From the NCBI RefSeq assembly GCF_024623455.1, contig NZ_JANIPJ010000036.1:1-40681 (forward strand): 40,681 bases of DNA, given 5' to 3'. The DNA is from Paenibacillus soyae (GTDB taxonomy: Bacteria; Bacillota; Bacilli; Paenibacillales; Paenibacillaceae). Of the stretch, positions 1-8,961 are shown piece by piece. A program made the position numbers and the translations under genes. Numbering within the stretch: the first letter of the stretch is position 1; the number at the start of each line of letters is the position of its first letter. Below the pieces are notes generated by a model that saw only the letters and a list, made by a program, of their open reading frames with translations, searched no databases and had not been told where the DNA came from.

Positions 1-365
1 TTCTGGTATGATTGTCATCGAGTAGAGTCCCTTCTTGGTGGCGTGGTAACCCCGAGGATACTCTACTTTTTTGTGTCTTGGAAAGACTCCAAATGTTGGT
101 ACACAACTTATTGTACGTCATCCCTGCCGCGGAAATAACGTTATTTTATCCGTTAATCGCAACGGTCGCACCTTGGCCCACTAGACACACCATTCGCACC
201 AGTCGAACCGCTTGTGTCGGTCACACAAGACACACAAGCCGCGCCATCGACCAAAAAAAGGCTCGAGCCGCTGCGTCCGCCATTTTCCCGGACCTCGCGC
301 TCGAGCCTTCATTTGTCCAAAACTCATCTATACTCGCAACTATCGCTTCTCTTTCTTTTTTACGC
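1..365. other. gene-free left edge
   Basis: I see no convincing coding region here. An open frame runs rightward from about position 12 into the aldehyde dehydrogenase on the other strand, but its translation resembles no family I know and it is almost certainly a shadow. The only clear structure is the terminator hairpin at 253-309. Confidence 0.6.
253..309 (-). terminator. Rho-independent terminator of the aldehyde dehydrogenase gene
   Basis: The arms GGCTCGAGC (260-268) and GCTCGAGCC (299-307) are exact inverted repeats enclosing about 30 bases, part of which (GTCCG/CGGAC) can pair further. On the minus strand the hairpin is followed by seven T. It lies about 60 bases past the aldehyde dehydrogenase stop codon. 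Confidence 0.8.
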
Positions 366-1766
366 TCACTTGAGCACCTTGCGGATCCACTTCAGCTTGT
401 CGCCGTAAGGCGGGAACAGCATGCCCGTCTCGAACCGCGTGCTGCGCTTCAGCACGCTCTTCCGGTGGGAGAACAGCTCGAAGCTGTGTTTGCCGTGATA
501 GGCCCCGATGCCCGAGGGTCCGACCCCGCCGAAAGGAAGATGCGGGTTGATGATGTGGGAGAGCGTATCGTTGACGCAGCCGCCTCCGAACGACAATGTC
601 CCGAGGACGCGCTCCTGAACGGACCGCTCCTCCGAGAAGACGTACAGCGCAAGCGGCTTCGGGCGGTTCCGTATCCACTCGATCGCATCGTCCAACCGTT
701 CGTAACCGATAAGGGGGAGAATCGGACCGAACAGCTCGTCTTCCATCGCAGCCGAGTTCGCGGCTTGCTCCGACACGCGGCCTAGATCAAGAAGAGTCGG
801 CTCGATATACAGGTCGTCACGATCATTGCGTCCCCCGTGCACGATGCGCTCTCGTTCGGCCTCCAGGATGGCCGCCAGACGGTCGAACTGACGAGCGTTC
901 ACGATCCGGCCGTATTCGCTGCTTGCGCTAGGATCATCCCCGTAAAAGCTCCCGATCGTCTCCTTCAGCTTACGCGCAAGCGGCTCCTTCACCGATTCAT
1001 GGACAAGCACGTAATCGGGGGCGATGCAGGTCTGCCCCGCGTTCATCAGCTTCCCCCACGCGATGCGTTTCGCCGCCAACCCGATGTTCGCCGTCCCGTC
1101 CACGATGACCGGACTTTTGCCGCCCAGCTCCAGGGTAACCGGCACCAGGTTTTTGGCTGCAGCTTCCATGACAATCCGTCCAACGCCCGTGCTGCCGGTG
1201 AAGAAAATATAGTCGAACGGCGCGTGAATCAAGGCGGAAGTCGTCTCTTTCTCCCCTTCCACGACCCGGACAAAAGCCGGCTCGAACGTATCCGCGATAA
1301 GCCGGCTGATGACGGCCGACACATGAGGCACGCTCTCCGACGGCTTGATCACGGCGCAATTGCCCGCGGCGATTGCCCCGATCAGCGGCTCCAGCACAAG
1401 CTGCACCGGATAATTGAACGGACCGATGACGAGCACCGTTCCGTACGGCTCGAGCCGAATTTGGCTGCTCGTGCCGAATAACTGCAATGGCGTCCGCGTT
1501 CTGCGGGGCTTCATCCAGCTTCTCAGCTTCTTCGACATCTGCGTGATGCTGCCAAGCACAATCCCGACCTCCGAGGCGTACGCTTCCGCCTCGCTCTTGC
1601 CCAGATCAAGGCGCAGCGCCTCCAGCAGCTCCTTCTCGTAGCGCCGGATGCCTTCCTTCAGCTTCCTTAGCTGCTCAAGACGGAACGAGGCATCCGCCGT
1701 TTTCCCCTGTCGGAAGAAGCCGCGATGCTCCTCCAGCATGTCCATGACATTCTCTTTCGTTATCAT
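366..1766 (-). CDS. aldehyde dehydrogenase (class 3 / YwdH-like)
   Basis: NAD(P)-dependent oxidation of an aldehyde to the acid; the class-3-like layout suggests a medium- or long-chain substrate, but that is inference. The 466-residue length is normal. Visible motifs: GPFNYP near residue 115 with the catalytic-site Asn at about 118, the nucleotide-binding FTGSTGVG (about 189-196), the general base Glu213 in LELGGKSP, and the nucleophile Cys247 in NAGQTCIAP. The C-terminal stretch ending in LKWIRKVLK fits the family's tail. The ATG at 1766 has GGAGG nine bases upstream. It follows the MATE gene on the same strand after 78 bases without an obvious terminator, so co-transcription is possible. 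A strong terminator lies downstream. Confidence 0.93.
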   Translation of the reverse strand: MITKENVMDMLEEHRGFFRQGKTADASFRLEQLRKLKEGIRRYEKELLEALRLDLGKSEAEAYASEVGIVLGSITQMSKKLRSWMKPRRTRTPLQLFGTSSQIRLEPYGTVLVIGPFNYPVQLVLEPLIGAIAAGNCAVIKPSESVPHVSAVISRLIADTFEPAFVRVVEGEKETTSALIHAPFDYIFFTGSTGVGRIVMEAAAKNLVPVTLELGGKSPVIVDGTANIGLAAKRIAWGKLMNAGQTCIAPDYVLVHESVKEPLARKLKETIGSFYGDDPSASSEYGRIVNARQFDRLAAILEAERERIVHGGRNDRDDLYIEPTLLDLGRVSEQAANSAAMEDELFGPILPLIGYERLDDAIEWIRNRPKPLALYVFSEERSVQERVLGTLSFGGGCVNDTLSHIINPHLPFGGVGPSGIGAYHGKHSFELFSHRKSVLKRSTRFETGMLFPPYGDKLKWIRKVLK

Positions 1767-1844
1767 ATACGGAGCCCTCCAGCCTGTTTTCTTGACGATA
1801 TGACTTCTAGTTCTGCGCCGTCTGCCGATTTCCTCTCCCCAGCG

Positions 1845-3221
1845 TTACTTCGCTTCGGCCAAGCCCTGAGCCCCGCCCTTCAAGCCGCGCTGCACCTTCA
1901 ACAAGCGGAGGAAAAACCCGGCCGCCGCGCAGGTCAAGCCGATAATGATGCCGACCCAAAATCCGAACGCCCGAAGCTCCGTAAACGCAGACAGCAAGTA
2001 TCCCGCCGGAATTCCAATAATCCAATACGAGACGAAGGCGATGACGAACGGCAGCCTGACATCCTTGTATCCGCGCAGCACCCCGAGTAGCGACGCCTGT
2101 GCCGCGTCCGATATTTGATAGAAGATCGCAAAAATCAAAAACTGCGCCGCAAGCGCGGCTACCTCCGGCTCCTGCGTGTAAAGCTCCGCGATCGGCACGC
2201 GGACGTAATACAGCACGACGGCGCACAGCGCCATAAAGCCGACTCCGCCGCCGACGCCCAGCCTCGCGTATTGCCTCGCATGCTGAAGCCGCTCCCCTCC
2301 GACCGAATAACCAACGACGATCGTAAGCGCCATCGATATGCTAAGCGGGATCATGAAGATCAGCGACGAGAAGCTAAGCGCGATTTGGTGTCCGGCCGCA
2401 ACCTCCGTCGCGAACATTGAGCCGACCATCAACGTTACGACCGAAAAAATGCCAACCTCGAAAAAGATGCTCAGCCCGATAGGAATGCCGATCACGAATA
2501 GCTCCTTCCATGCCTTCCACGACGGAACGGCCCACTCTCTGAACAGCCGGTATGAACGCATCGCCTCGACTTTGAACGTCGTTGCGATGCTGACCAGCAG
2601 CACGAGCCAATAGGTGACCGCCGTCGCATAGCCCGCTCCGATTCCGCCCAGCGCGGGGAATCCGAGCTTGCCGAAGATCAGGCAATAGTTCAAAAGCACG
2701 TTAAATGGCACAGCCAGCAAAGTAATGTACATGGAGATGCGCGTGAAGCCTTGCGCGTCGAAAAAATACCGCAGCACGTTCGATGCGAATAACGGGATAA
2801 TGCCGATGAGGAGCGCCAGCAAATATTGATGCGCGATATATTCAACCTTTGGCGTAAGGCCCATGTACTCTAATAAAGGCAAAAAAGCAACGGCGCCGAT
2901 ACCGGCCACGACAAGCGCGATCAAAACGGAGACATACAACGCTTGGCTGATCGCCCGCGCGATTCCTTCGCGCTGCCCGCTGCCCATCAGCTGCGAGACG
3001 ATCGGCGTCACGGCTAACAATATGCCGTTAATGCCCGTAATGATCGGCATCCAGATCCCCGATCCCATGCTCACTCCGACGAGATCCTCGCTGCTTACGC
3101 GCCCCGACATGATCGTGTCGGCAAGATTCATCGCATAGAGTCCTACCTGCGTGACCATAATCGGCCATAAAATGTGCATGAAGAGCTTCACCTTGGCTCC
3201 CCAGCTTTCCGCATGAAACAT
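1845..3221 (-). CDS. MATE family efflux transporter (NorM-like)
   Basis: Multidrug and toxin extrusion protein in the cytoplasmic membrane, probably exporting drugs or metabolites by Na+ or H+ antiport. The 458 residues form about twelve hydrophobic segments, and the N-terminal WPIMVTQVGLYAMNLADTIM is characteristic of the family's first helices. The ATG at 3221 is preceded by AGGAAGGGG at suitable spacing. The gene starts just after the terminator of ltaS, so it probably has its own promoter, although I could not identify one. The substrate cannot be read from the sequence. Confidence 0.92.
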   Translation of the reverse strand: MFHAESWGAKVKLFMHILWPIMVTQVGLYAMNLADTIMSGRVSSEDLVGVSMGSGIWMPIITGINGILLAVTPIVSQLMGSGQREGIARAISQALYVSVLIALVVAGIGAVAFLPLLEYMGLTPKVEYIAHQYLLALLIGIIPLFASNVLRYFFDAQGFTRISMYITLLAVPFNVLLNYCLIFGKLGFPALGGIGAGYATAVTYWLVLLVSIATTFKVEAMRSYRLFREWAVPSWKAWKELFVIGIPIGLSIFFEVGIFSVVTLMVGSMFATEVAAGHQIALSFSSLIFMIPLSISMALTIVVGYSVGGERLQHARQYARLGVGGGVGFMALCAVVLYYVRVPIAELYTQEPEVAALAAQFLIFAIFYQISDAAQASLLGVLRGYKDVRLPFVIAFVSYWIIGIPAGYLLSAFTELRAFGFWVGIIIGLTCAAAGFFLRLLKVQRGLKGGAQGLAEAK

Positions 3222-3246
3222 GCTGCAGCCCCTTCCTATAGAAGAA

Positions 3247-3268
3247 CACCCTCCTGATCAGGAGGGTG
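3247..3268 (-). terminator. terminator after ltaS
   Basis: CACCCTCC and GGAGGGTG form a perfect inverted repeat around TGATCA, 12 bases past the ltaS stop. On the minus strand it is followed by the T-rich TTCTTCT. It separates ltaS from the MATE gene. Confidence 0.85.
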
Positions 3269-3279
3269 CTCTGTTTGAT

Positions 3280-5169
3280 CTATTCCGTCCGCTTCGGCAA
3301 CAGCTTCATATATCCGTCCGAAAGCTTCATCAGTTCTAGAATATAATCATAGTCCTCGCGATACTTGCTGAAATCTTCAACCGGCTCGAATGTTTCCAAA
3401 TCGATTGCCGTGCCGTCGTCGAAGCCTTTGCCCGGCACGAACATGATATCGTCGTTGAAGAACGAGCCTGTTGGCATGTAGTAACGCATACCGACTACGT
3501 TTTTGGTTGTGTTCAGAAGATCCTTGCCGAAGACCGTATACCCTTCGTTCTCGAGCGAAATGCCAAGCAAGTTCGCTACGGTCGGCATCATATCGACTTG
3601 TCCGCCGACGCCGTCGACCGTCATTCCTTCAACCCCTGGCACGTGGACAAGGAACGGAATGTTGAAGCGGCTGATGTTTTCTTGGTATTTGACGCCGAGC
3701 ACTTCTTCCACCCAAGCGGCGTCGTTATCTTTGGTTTGAAGGCCCATATGGTCGCCGTATACGACGAGAATCGTATCTTCCCACATGCCGTTCGCCTTCA
3801 AGTTCTCGATGAATTCGCCCAGCGCTTTATCGGTATAGTTGGTTGCCGCCACGTAATGGCCCAGCTGCTTGCCGCTCAGCCGCTGCGGCACGTTGATGTT
3901 CAGGAACTCCTTCTTCACCCAGAACGGATGGTGGCTGGAGGTCGTCACGAACTGCGCATAGAACGGCTGGCCTTGCTTGTGCAGCTCGGTCAGCTTCTCC
4001 AGGCCGACGCGGTACATCTCTTCGTCGGAAGCGCCGAAGCCGTTGAACTCATCGTTCACGAACGACGGCTTGTCATAATATTTCGTGAAGCCTAGCGCAG
4101 GATAAAGCTTATTGCGGTCCCAGAACGTGACGTCGTTGACGTGGAACGTGTTCGAAACGTAGTTCTGCTTGGCGAGCAATCTCGGCATCGACGGGATTTC
4201 CCGGTCGCCGTAGCCTTTGGACATCGCGATAGTGCCCGTCGGATAAATACCCGTGTTGCTGATGAATTCGGCGTCGGACGTGTTGCCCTGACCGATCTGT
4301 TGGAATACTTTCGGGAAGTAGAAGCTTCCGTTCTCGATCAGATCATTGAGCACCGGCGTAACTTCTTGACCGTCCACTTCCAGGCCGATCATCAGATTCT
4401 GGAACGATTCCAGCTGGATCACGATAACATTCTTGCCTTTGGCCGCTCCGAAGAACTTCGGCGTTCCTGCTTCTATAACGCCTGTATCTTCTCCGTTGAA
4501 GCTTTGCTCCAGATCCTCCAGCGTTTCTCTCGTCTCATCCGTCGAGCCGTTTCTAATCGCGCTGTTTTCTTTGCTCTCGTTAATCGCGATGGCGACTTGG
4601 TAATTCAGAACGCCCAGTCGCTCCGCTTGAACAAGCTCGTTCGGAATATCGAGGTCGGTGCGGATATACAGGAACGAGGCGCCCAGCGCGACGATCAGCG
4701 CAATGCCAACATACAGCGGCTTCGCGGCAGGCTGGCTTCGCGGCTTGTCCGCTTTGCTTCTTAACGTAACCAAATACAAGATGAGCAATACGGCCAGGTC
4801 CAGGAACAACAAGAAAAACTTCAGGCTGATCGCGGACTCCACGCTCTCCTTCACTTGGCCGACCTGATCAAGCCCGTGCAGCGCCGTATACGAAGGAATG
4901 CTGCCGAAGAATGAAAAGTAGACCGAACACGCGAATAGGATCAACGACATGATGCCATTGCCAATACTCATGACCGCCGTCTTCCAGCGCGCCGAAGAGA
5001 TCAGCTCCAGCACGCAGAGCACGACGAGCACGGCCGCGGCATCGGACAGCAGCCTGCTGATCTGCACCTCTTCGAAGGTAAAGCTGCGGAACAGCGCCAT
5101 CTTCAACATAATCAGAATAAAAGTCGCCCAGAACGGCGATTTACGGTATTGATTCATGATAGCATTCAC
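3280..5169 (-). CDS. ltaS: lipoteichoic acid synthase family protein (LtaS type)
   Basis: Membrane enzyme that polymerises glycerol phosphate from phosphatidylglycerol onto a lipid anchor to make lipoteichoic acid outside the cell. The 629 residues contain about five N-terminal membrane helices (to about residue 170) and an extracellular sulfatase-fold domain. Expected active-site residues are present: Glu254 in IQLESFQ, the nucleophile Thr297 in GNTSDAEF, Trp350 and Arg352 in TFWDR, and Asp473-His474 in YGDHMG. The start is GTG at 5169, chosen because GGGGAG lies nine bases upstream; a later ATG at 5157 lacks a good ribosome site. LtaS has several paralogues in Bacillus (LtaS, YfnI, YqgS, YvgJ); which one this matches is undecided. 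Confidence 0.92.
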   Translation of the reverse strand: MNAIMNQYRKSPFWATFILIMLKMALFRSFTFEEVQISRLLSDAAAVLVVLCVLELISSARWKTAVMSIGNGIMSLILFACSVYFSFFGSIPSYTALHGLDQVGQVKESVESAISLKFFLLFLDLAVLLILYLVTLRSKADKPRSQPAAKPLYVGIALIVALGASFLYIRTDLDIPNELVQAERLGVLNYQVAIAINESKENSAIRNGSTDETRETLEDLEQSFNGEDTGVIEAGTPKFFGAAKGKNVIVIQLESFQNLMIGLEVDGQEVTPVLNDLIENGSFYFPKVFQQIGQGNTSDAEFISNTGIYPTGTIAMSKGYGDREIPSMPRLLAKQNYVSNTFHVNDVTFWDRNKLYPALGFTKYYDKPSFVNDEFNGFGASDEEMYRVGLEKLTELHKQGQPFYAQFVTTSSHHPFWVKKEFLNINVPQRLSGKQLGHYVAATNYTDKALGEFIENLKANGMWEDTILVVYGDHMGLQTKDNDAAWVEEVLGVKYQENISRFNIPFLVHVPGVEGMTVDGVGGQVDMMPTVANLLGISLENEGYTVFGKDLLNTTKNVVGMRYYMPTGSFFNDDIMFVPGKGFDDGTAIDLETFEPVEDFSKYREDYDYILELMKLSDGYMKLLPKRTE

Positions 5170-5201
5170 TAGCTCTCACTCCCCTTTATTTACTTTAGCC
5201 C

Positions 5202-5229
5202 AAAAGAAAAACCGTCGACAAACGACGGT
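5202..5229 (-). terminator. terminator after the ABC exporter pair, close before ltaS
   Basis: ACCGTCG (5211-5217) and CGACGGT (5223-5229) pair around a five-base loop. On the minus strand they are followed by TTTTTCTTTT. It lies about 80 bases past the exporter stop and only 33 bases before the ltaS start, leaving little room for a separate ltaS promoter. Confidence 0.8.
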
Positions 5230-5307
5230 CGCACGCTGCAGAAATGTTAACTTCATATTAACGTATTCTGTCGAATAAATAAATAGGGAACAATAGACAT
5301 TCTATCT

Positions 5308-7071
5308 CTATTCGTCGCCCTGCCACAGACGACGGAACGATTCGCTCGAGGCGAGGAGCGACTGCATCGTGCCCTCCGCTTCCACGCGGCCGTCCTTCAG
5401 CACGATGATGTGGTCGGCTTTGGCGAGCGCCGCTTTGCGATGGGAGACAACGAGGCATGTCGCGTCTCCCCGCTCCTCGAACAAGCGCGCCCACAGCTTC
5501 TGCTCGGTCTCGACGTCGAGCGCGCTCGACAAATCGTCGAACACATACAACTCCGCGTCGCGTACGAGCATGCGCGCCGCGGCCGTGCGCTGCGCCTGTC
5601 CGCCGGACAGCTTGACGCCGCGCGGCCCGATCATGGTCTCGAGTCCGAGCGGAAGCTGCTTCAGATCCTCGTCCATCACGGCCGTATGGACGGCTTGCGC
5701 AAGTTCCTCCTCCGAATCCGCGCGGCCTAACAGGATGTTCTCCTTCAAACTGTCGCTATATAATCTCGGCACCTGCGCCGTATAAGCGCTTCTAGGCGGA
5801 ACGAAGAACGAACCGGGATCCGTAACGACCTCTTCGTTCCAGCGAACCGTGCCGCTGTCCATCGGCAGCAGCCCTAGCAATGTCCGGACGAGCGTTGTCT
5901 TCCCGGAGCCGATCGGCCCTGTAATGACGGTGAACGTTCCTCTTCGAAGCTCGAGGCTGATGGACTCTACGCCCCTCCCCGTCTCCGGATAGCGATAGGT
6001 TAAGCCCGACGCTTCAAGCGACTGCAGCTGCTCTTCCGTTTGCAGCTTCTCCGCCTGCTCCCGCATCTCTGCATCCTTCTTCTTCAGATGGAGCGGCTTG
6101 AACACCGTGAGCACGCGCGCCGGCGCTCCTTGCAGCAGCTCGGTCAATCGCGAGAACGCGACGCCCATCTGCTTGTAGTAGGTCAGAAATTTGCCGAAGT
6201 TCGATATGAACTGCGTCACGAACGTCAAATAATAAACGAACAGCGCGAAGTCGCCAACCGCAAAATCTCCGCCGCGCATTTTCGACCCCGCCAGCAGAAG
6301 AATCAATCCCGTCCCCAGATTGACCGTATTGGAGAAAATCGAATCCAGACCCTCGGTCATCAGCTTATCCTTCAGCATCGTCTTGCGGCGCGTGTCGTTC
6401 AGATCCCTGAACCGGTCCACGACCCGTTTCTCCGCGCCAGCCACCTGAATAGCCTGCACGTTGCCGAACATGTCGCTGATCGCCCCGGTCACTTGGGAGG
6501 TCGCCTCCCGGCTGGCGGAGCGGTATTTCTGAAGCTTTGTTGTCGCGAGCTGAGCCGCTATGACGACCAGGACGAGCGGCAGGAATACGAGCAGCGTCAT
6601 TTGCGCGTCGATTCGAATCAAAATAATGCAGGACACGATAGCGAAGCATGTCATCCCGAATACGTCGACCGACCAGCTCACCGCTTCCTCCGACTGATCG
6701 ACATCGTCCCGGAAATAGCTGATCGCTTCACCAGGCGAGCACGGAATCGCTTTGGCGCCGGGCTCCTTCAGCACGTGCTCGAGCAAGTTGCGCCGAAGAA
6801 GCATGCCCATTCGGAACCGAAAGTTGACGTCGGTGATGAAGCCGATCCAAATGGTCGCGCTTCTGGCCAGCGCCGCGCCGACGAGCAGCGCGACAAGCAT
6901 GCCGGTTCCGATACCTACAGCGCTATTGAATTCGAGCGAATCGAAGAACGCCTTCGTTATCAGACCGGGAAAGATCGGCATCAAATAAATGATCGTCCAC
7001 ATTATCGCGTTCGCGATATACCAGCCCTTGCGGTATCCGATCAGCCGCATCATATATTGGAACGGGTTCAT
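5308..7071 (-). CDS. ABC exporter subunit, fused membrane and ATPase domains (degenerate catalytic Glu)
   Basis: Half-transporter of a type IV ABC exporter, 587 residues: six membrane helices (about 1-310), then an ATPase domain with Walker A GPIGSGKT (385-392), signature LSGGQ (488-492), Walker B ending FDD (511-513) and switch His544. The usual catalytic Glu after Walker B is Asp513, the hallmark of the degenerate half in heterodimeric exporters. The frame stays open upstream to 7446, but ATG 7071 has AGGAGG seven bases before it and overlaps the upstream gene's stop in ATGA, so the two are translationally coupled. It should pair with the product of 7068-8825. The substrate is unknown. Confidence 0.92.
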   Translation of the reverse strand: MNPFQYMMRLIGYRKGWYIANAIMWTIIYLMPIFPGLITKAFFDSLEFNSAVGIGTGMLVALLVGAALARSATIWIGFITDVNFRFRMGMLLRRNLLEHVLKEPGAKAIPCSPGEAISYFRDDVDQSEEAVSWSVDVFGMTCFAIVSCIILIRIDAQMTLLVFLPLVLVVIAAQLATTKLQKYRSASREATSQVTGAISDMFGNVQAIQVAGAEKRVVDRFRDLNDTRRKTMLKDKLMTEGLDSIFSNTVNLGTGLILLLAGSKMRGGDFAVGDFALFVYYLTFVTQFISNFGKFLTYYKQMGVAFSRLTELLQGAPARVLTVFKPLHLKKKDAEMREQAEKLQTEEQLQSLEASGLTYRYPETGRGVESISLELRRGTFTVITGPIGSGKTTLVRTLLGLLPMDSGTVRWNEEVVTDPGSFFVPPRSAYTAQVPRLYSDSLKENILLGRADSEEELAQAVHTAVMDEDLKQLPLGLETMIGPRGVKLSGGQAQRTAAARMLVRDAELYVFDDLSSALDVETEQKLWARLFEERGDATCLVVSHRKAALAKADHIIVLKDGRVEAEGTMQSLLASSESFRRLWQGDE

Positions 7072-8825
7072 GCCGTCACCTCCTCTAGCCCTGCCGCAAG
7101 CATGCGGCTGAACCTCGACTCCGGGTCGCTTGCCAGCTTCGTCCGTTCTCCCGCTTCCACGATGCGTCCCTGCTCGAGAATGACGATCCGGTCCGCGCGC
7201 TGAATCGTCGCGAGCCGATGCGCGATAATGACGCAGGTGCGCTCCTCCAGCAGCTTGTCGACCGCCTTCTCGAGGCGATGCTCCGTCAGCGGATCCAGGC
7301 GCGAGGACGCTTCGTCCAGAATGACAAGCCCCGGATCGTTCAAGAACACCCGGGCGAAGGCTAGCAGCTGCGCTTCGCCGGCCGAGAGGCTCCCGCCTCC
7401 CGAATCCAGCCTGGTATTCAATCCGTCGGGCAGCGAATCGAACCACTCCTTAAGACCAAGCCCGCGAAGGACTTCCTCGATCGCTTCATCCGGAATGCTT
7501 CTATTATAGAAGGTCAGGTTGTCGCGCACGGTGCCTTGCATGATTTCGATATTTTGCGTCACCAGAGCGACCTTATCCCGCACTTCCGCCAGCTTGCAGT
7601 CGCGGATATCTATACCGCTAAGCTTGACGCTGCCCTGCTGCGGATCGTAGAAGCGGAGCAGCAGCCGGCCGATCGTCGTTTTCCCGCTGCCCGTCCTTCC
7701 GAGAAGACCAAGCACCTCGCCCGGCTTCAATTCGATGTCGATTCCCTGCAAAGTCGGTTTCTCGTCGTAGCCGAACGTTACCGAATCGATATGAAGCGCC
7801 AGCGGTCCATCCGGCAGAGGAACGCCTTGGCCGTCCTGAATTTTCGGCTGCAGTCCGAACAGCTCTCGAATTCGCTGCATGCTGGCGTCCGCTTTCTGCA
7901 AATCTTCGATCTGCGTCCGAATCTTCTCGATGGGCTTCGCGAGCAGCTCCGTATAGAAGAAGATCAGGTACACCGTGCCGATCGTAACACTGCCCGACTT
8001 CCACAGGAACGCGCTGATGGCGAAAGCCATCGCATTGCCGAGCGCGAAAACGATGATCGTCGTGATCCACATCGAGGCGAAGCCCAGGAACGCCTTCTTC
8101 CGCAGCGGCAGCATCCGCCTTAGCAGCGAATAGAAGCGGCGCATGACGAACCCGGAAGCGCCATTGGCGCGCGTATCCTCGGTCCCCTCCAGATGTTCGC
8201 CGATGAAGCCGTAAAATTCCGCGTTGACGCCGCGCCAATCCTGCCAGACCGGAGCCGCGAATTTGCGGATCCATTGAATGACGTACATGGCGAAGAAAAC
8301 AAACACCAGCATGCCTGCTCCGATCCAAATATTTTCGCGGAAAAGAAGCACGATAATACCGATCATCAAAATCAGGTTGCCCGCCAAGTGAATAAGGAAG
8401 CTTGAGAAAAAGTTGGCGAGCGCGTTCACGTCTCCGTCCACTCTCTCGATCAGGGAGCCCGACGTATTGGACTTGTGGAACGTCATATCCAGCTTCAGGC
8501 AATGCTCCGCGAGATCACCTCTAAGCTTGTTCGTCGTGCGCCAGGCCAAGTTCTCGCTGACGTAAGTCGCTACGACGTTAATGACCTGCCCGACGAGGGA
8601 AAAGCCGATGAAGATCAGGGCGGCATACAGCAGAAGCTCGAGCGGTTTGTCCGATTGGGCCGTGTCGATGAAATAGCGGATGATCTGAGGGTTCACCAGC
8701 TGCAGACCGATGGATACGAACAAAAGGATGGTCAGCAAAATCAAGGAAGACTTCTGAGGAAGCAAATAACTGCGTAACATACTGTAACGATGATTGACGC
8801 TTGGCGTGCCGGCTTGCTTGTTCAT
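7068..8825 (-). CDS. ABC exporter subunit, fused membrane and ATPase domains (partner half)
   Basis: Partner half-transporter, 585 residues from the chosen start. The membrane domain is followed by Walker A GRTGSGKT (376-383), a non-canonical signature LSAGE (480-484) in place of LSGGQ, Walker B with catalytic Glu505 in LVILDE, and switch His536. In a heterodimer its weak signature would face the Asp513 site of the partner, giving one degenerate and one intact ATP site, as described for TM287/288 and BmrCD. The start was set at ATG 8825, with AAAGGA about five bases upstream; an in-frame ATG at 8879 has no ribosome site and lies inside the divergent promoter region. It overlaps the next gene by four bases. 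Confidence 0.9.
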   Translation of the reverse strand: MNKQAGTPSVNHRYSMLRSYLLPQKSSLILLTILLFVSIGLQLVNPQIIRYFIDTAQSDKPLELLLYAALIFIGFSLVGQVINVVATYVSENLAWRTTNKLRGDLAEHCLKLDMTFHKSNTSGSLIERVDGDVNALANFFSSFLIHLAGNLILMIGIIVLLFRENIWIGAGMLVFVFFAMYVIQWIRKFAAPVWQDWRGVNAEFYGFIGEHLEGTEDTRANGASGFVMRRFYSLLRRMLPLRKKAFLGFASMWITTIIVFALGNAMAFAISAFLWKSGSVTIGTVYLIFFYTELLAKPIEKIRTQIEDLQKADASMQRIRELFGLQPKIQDGQGVPLPDGPLALHIDSVTFGYDEKPTLQGIDIELKPGEVLGLLGRTGSGKTTIGRLLLRFYDPQQGSVKLSGIDIRDCKLAEVRDKVALVTQNIEIMQGTVRDNLTFYNRSIPDEAIEEVLRGLGLKEWFDSLPDGLNTRLDSGGGSLSAGEAQLLAFARVFLNDPGLVILDEASSRLDPLTEHRLEKAVDKLLEERTCVIIAHRLATIQRADRIVILEQGRIVEAGERTKLASDPESRFSRMLAAGLEEVTA

Positions 8826-8862
8826 GAGTTTCCTTTCCCCGCCAAAGCGGAACATTCTTCGG

Positions 8863-8891
8863 TTGTAAGCATTAGACATGTCTGATATGAT
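8863..8891 (+). promoter_or_regulatory. extended -10 sigma-A-type promoter with internal palindrome
   Basis: TTGTAA (8863-8868), a 17-base spacer and TATGAT (8886-8891) preceded by TG at 8883-8884 form a good vegetative promoter reading rightward. A perfect ten-base palindrome AGACATGTCT (8874-8883) fills the spacer and could be an operator. Transcription would start near 8898, downstream of the first in-frame ATG (8878). Confidence 0.6.
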
Positions 8892-8961
8892 TTTTACAGA
8901 TTGGGCGCTACTTCGACAGAGTTCGCCTAAGAAGCAAGACGATTATAAGGAGGTAACGACC

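Noticed and set aside
12..785. 257-codon plus-strand frame at the left edge
   Set aside because: It lies mostly antisense to a well-supported aldehyde dehydrogenase and its translation shows no family features.
7072..7446. N-terminal extension of the ABC exporter subunit
   Set aside because: It overlaps the partner gene's ATPase domain, is Arg/Gly-rich and shadow-like, and the internal ATG with AGGAGG is a far better start.
8878..8961. ATG 8878 as start of the DUF4190 protein
   Set aside because: It sits within a strong promoter and has no ribosome site; the N-terminal residues it would add look non-natural.
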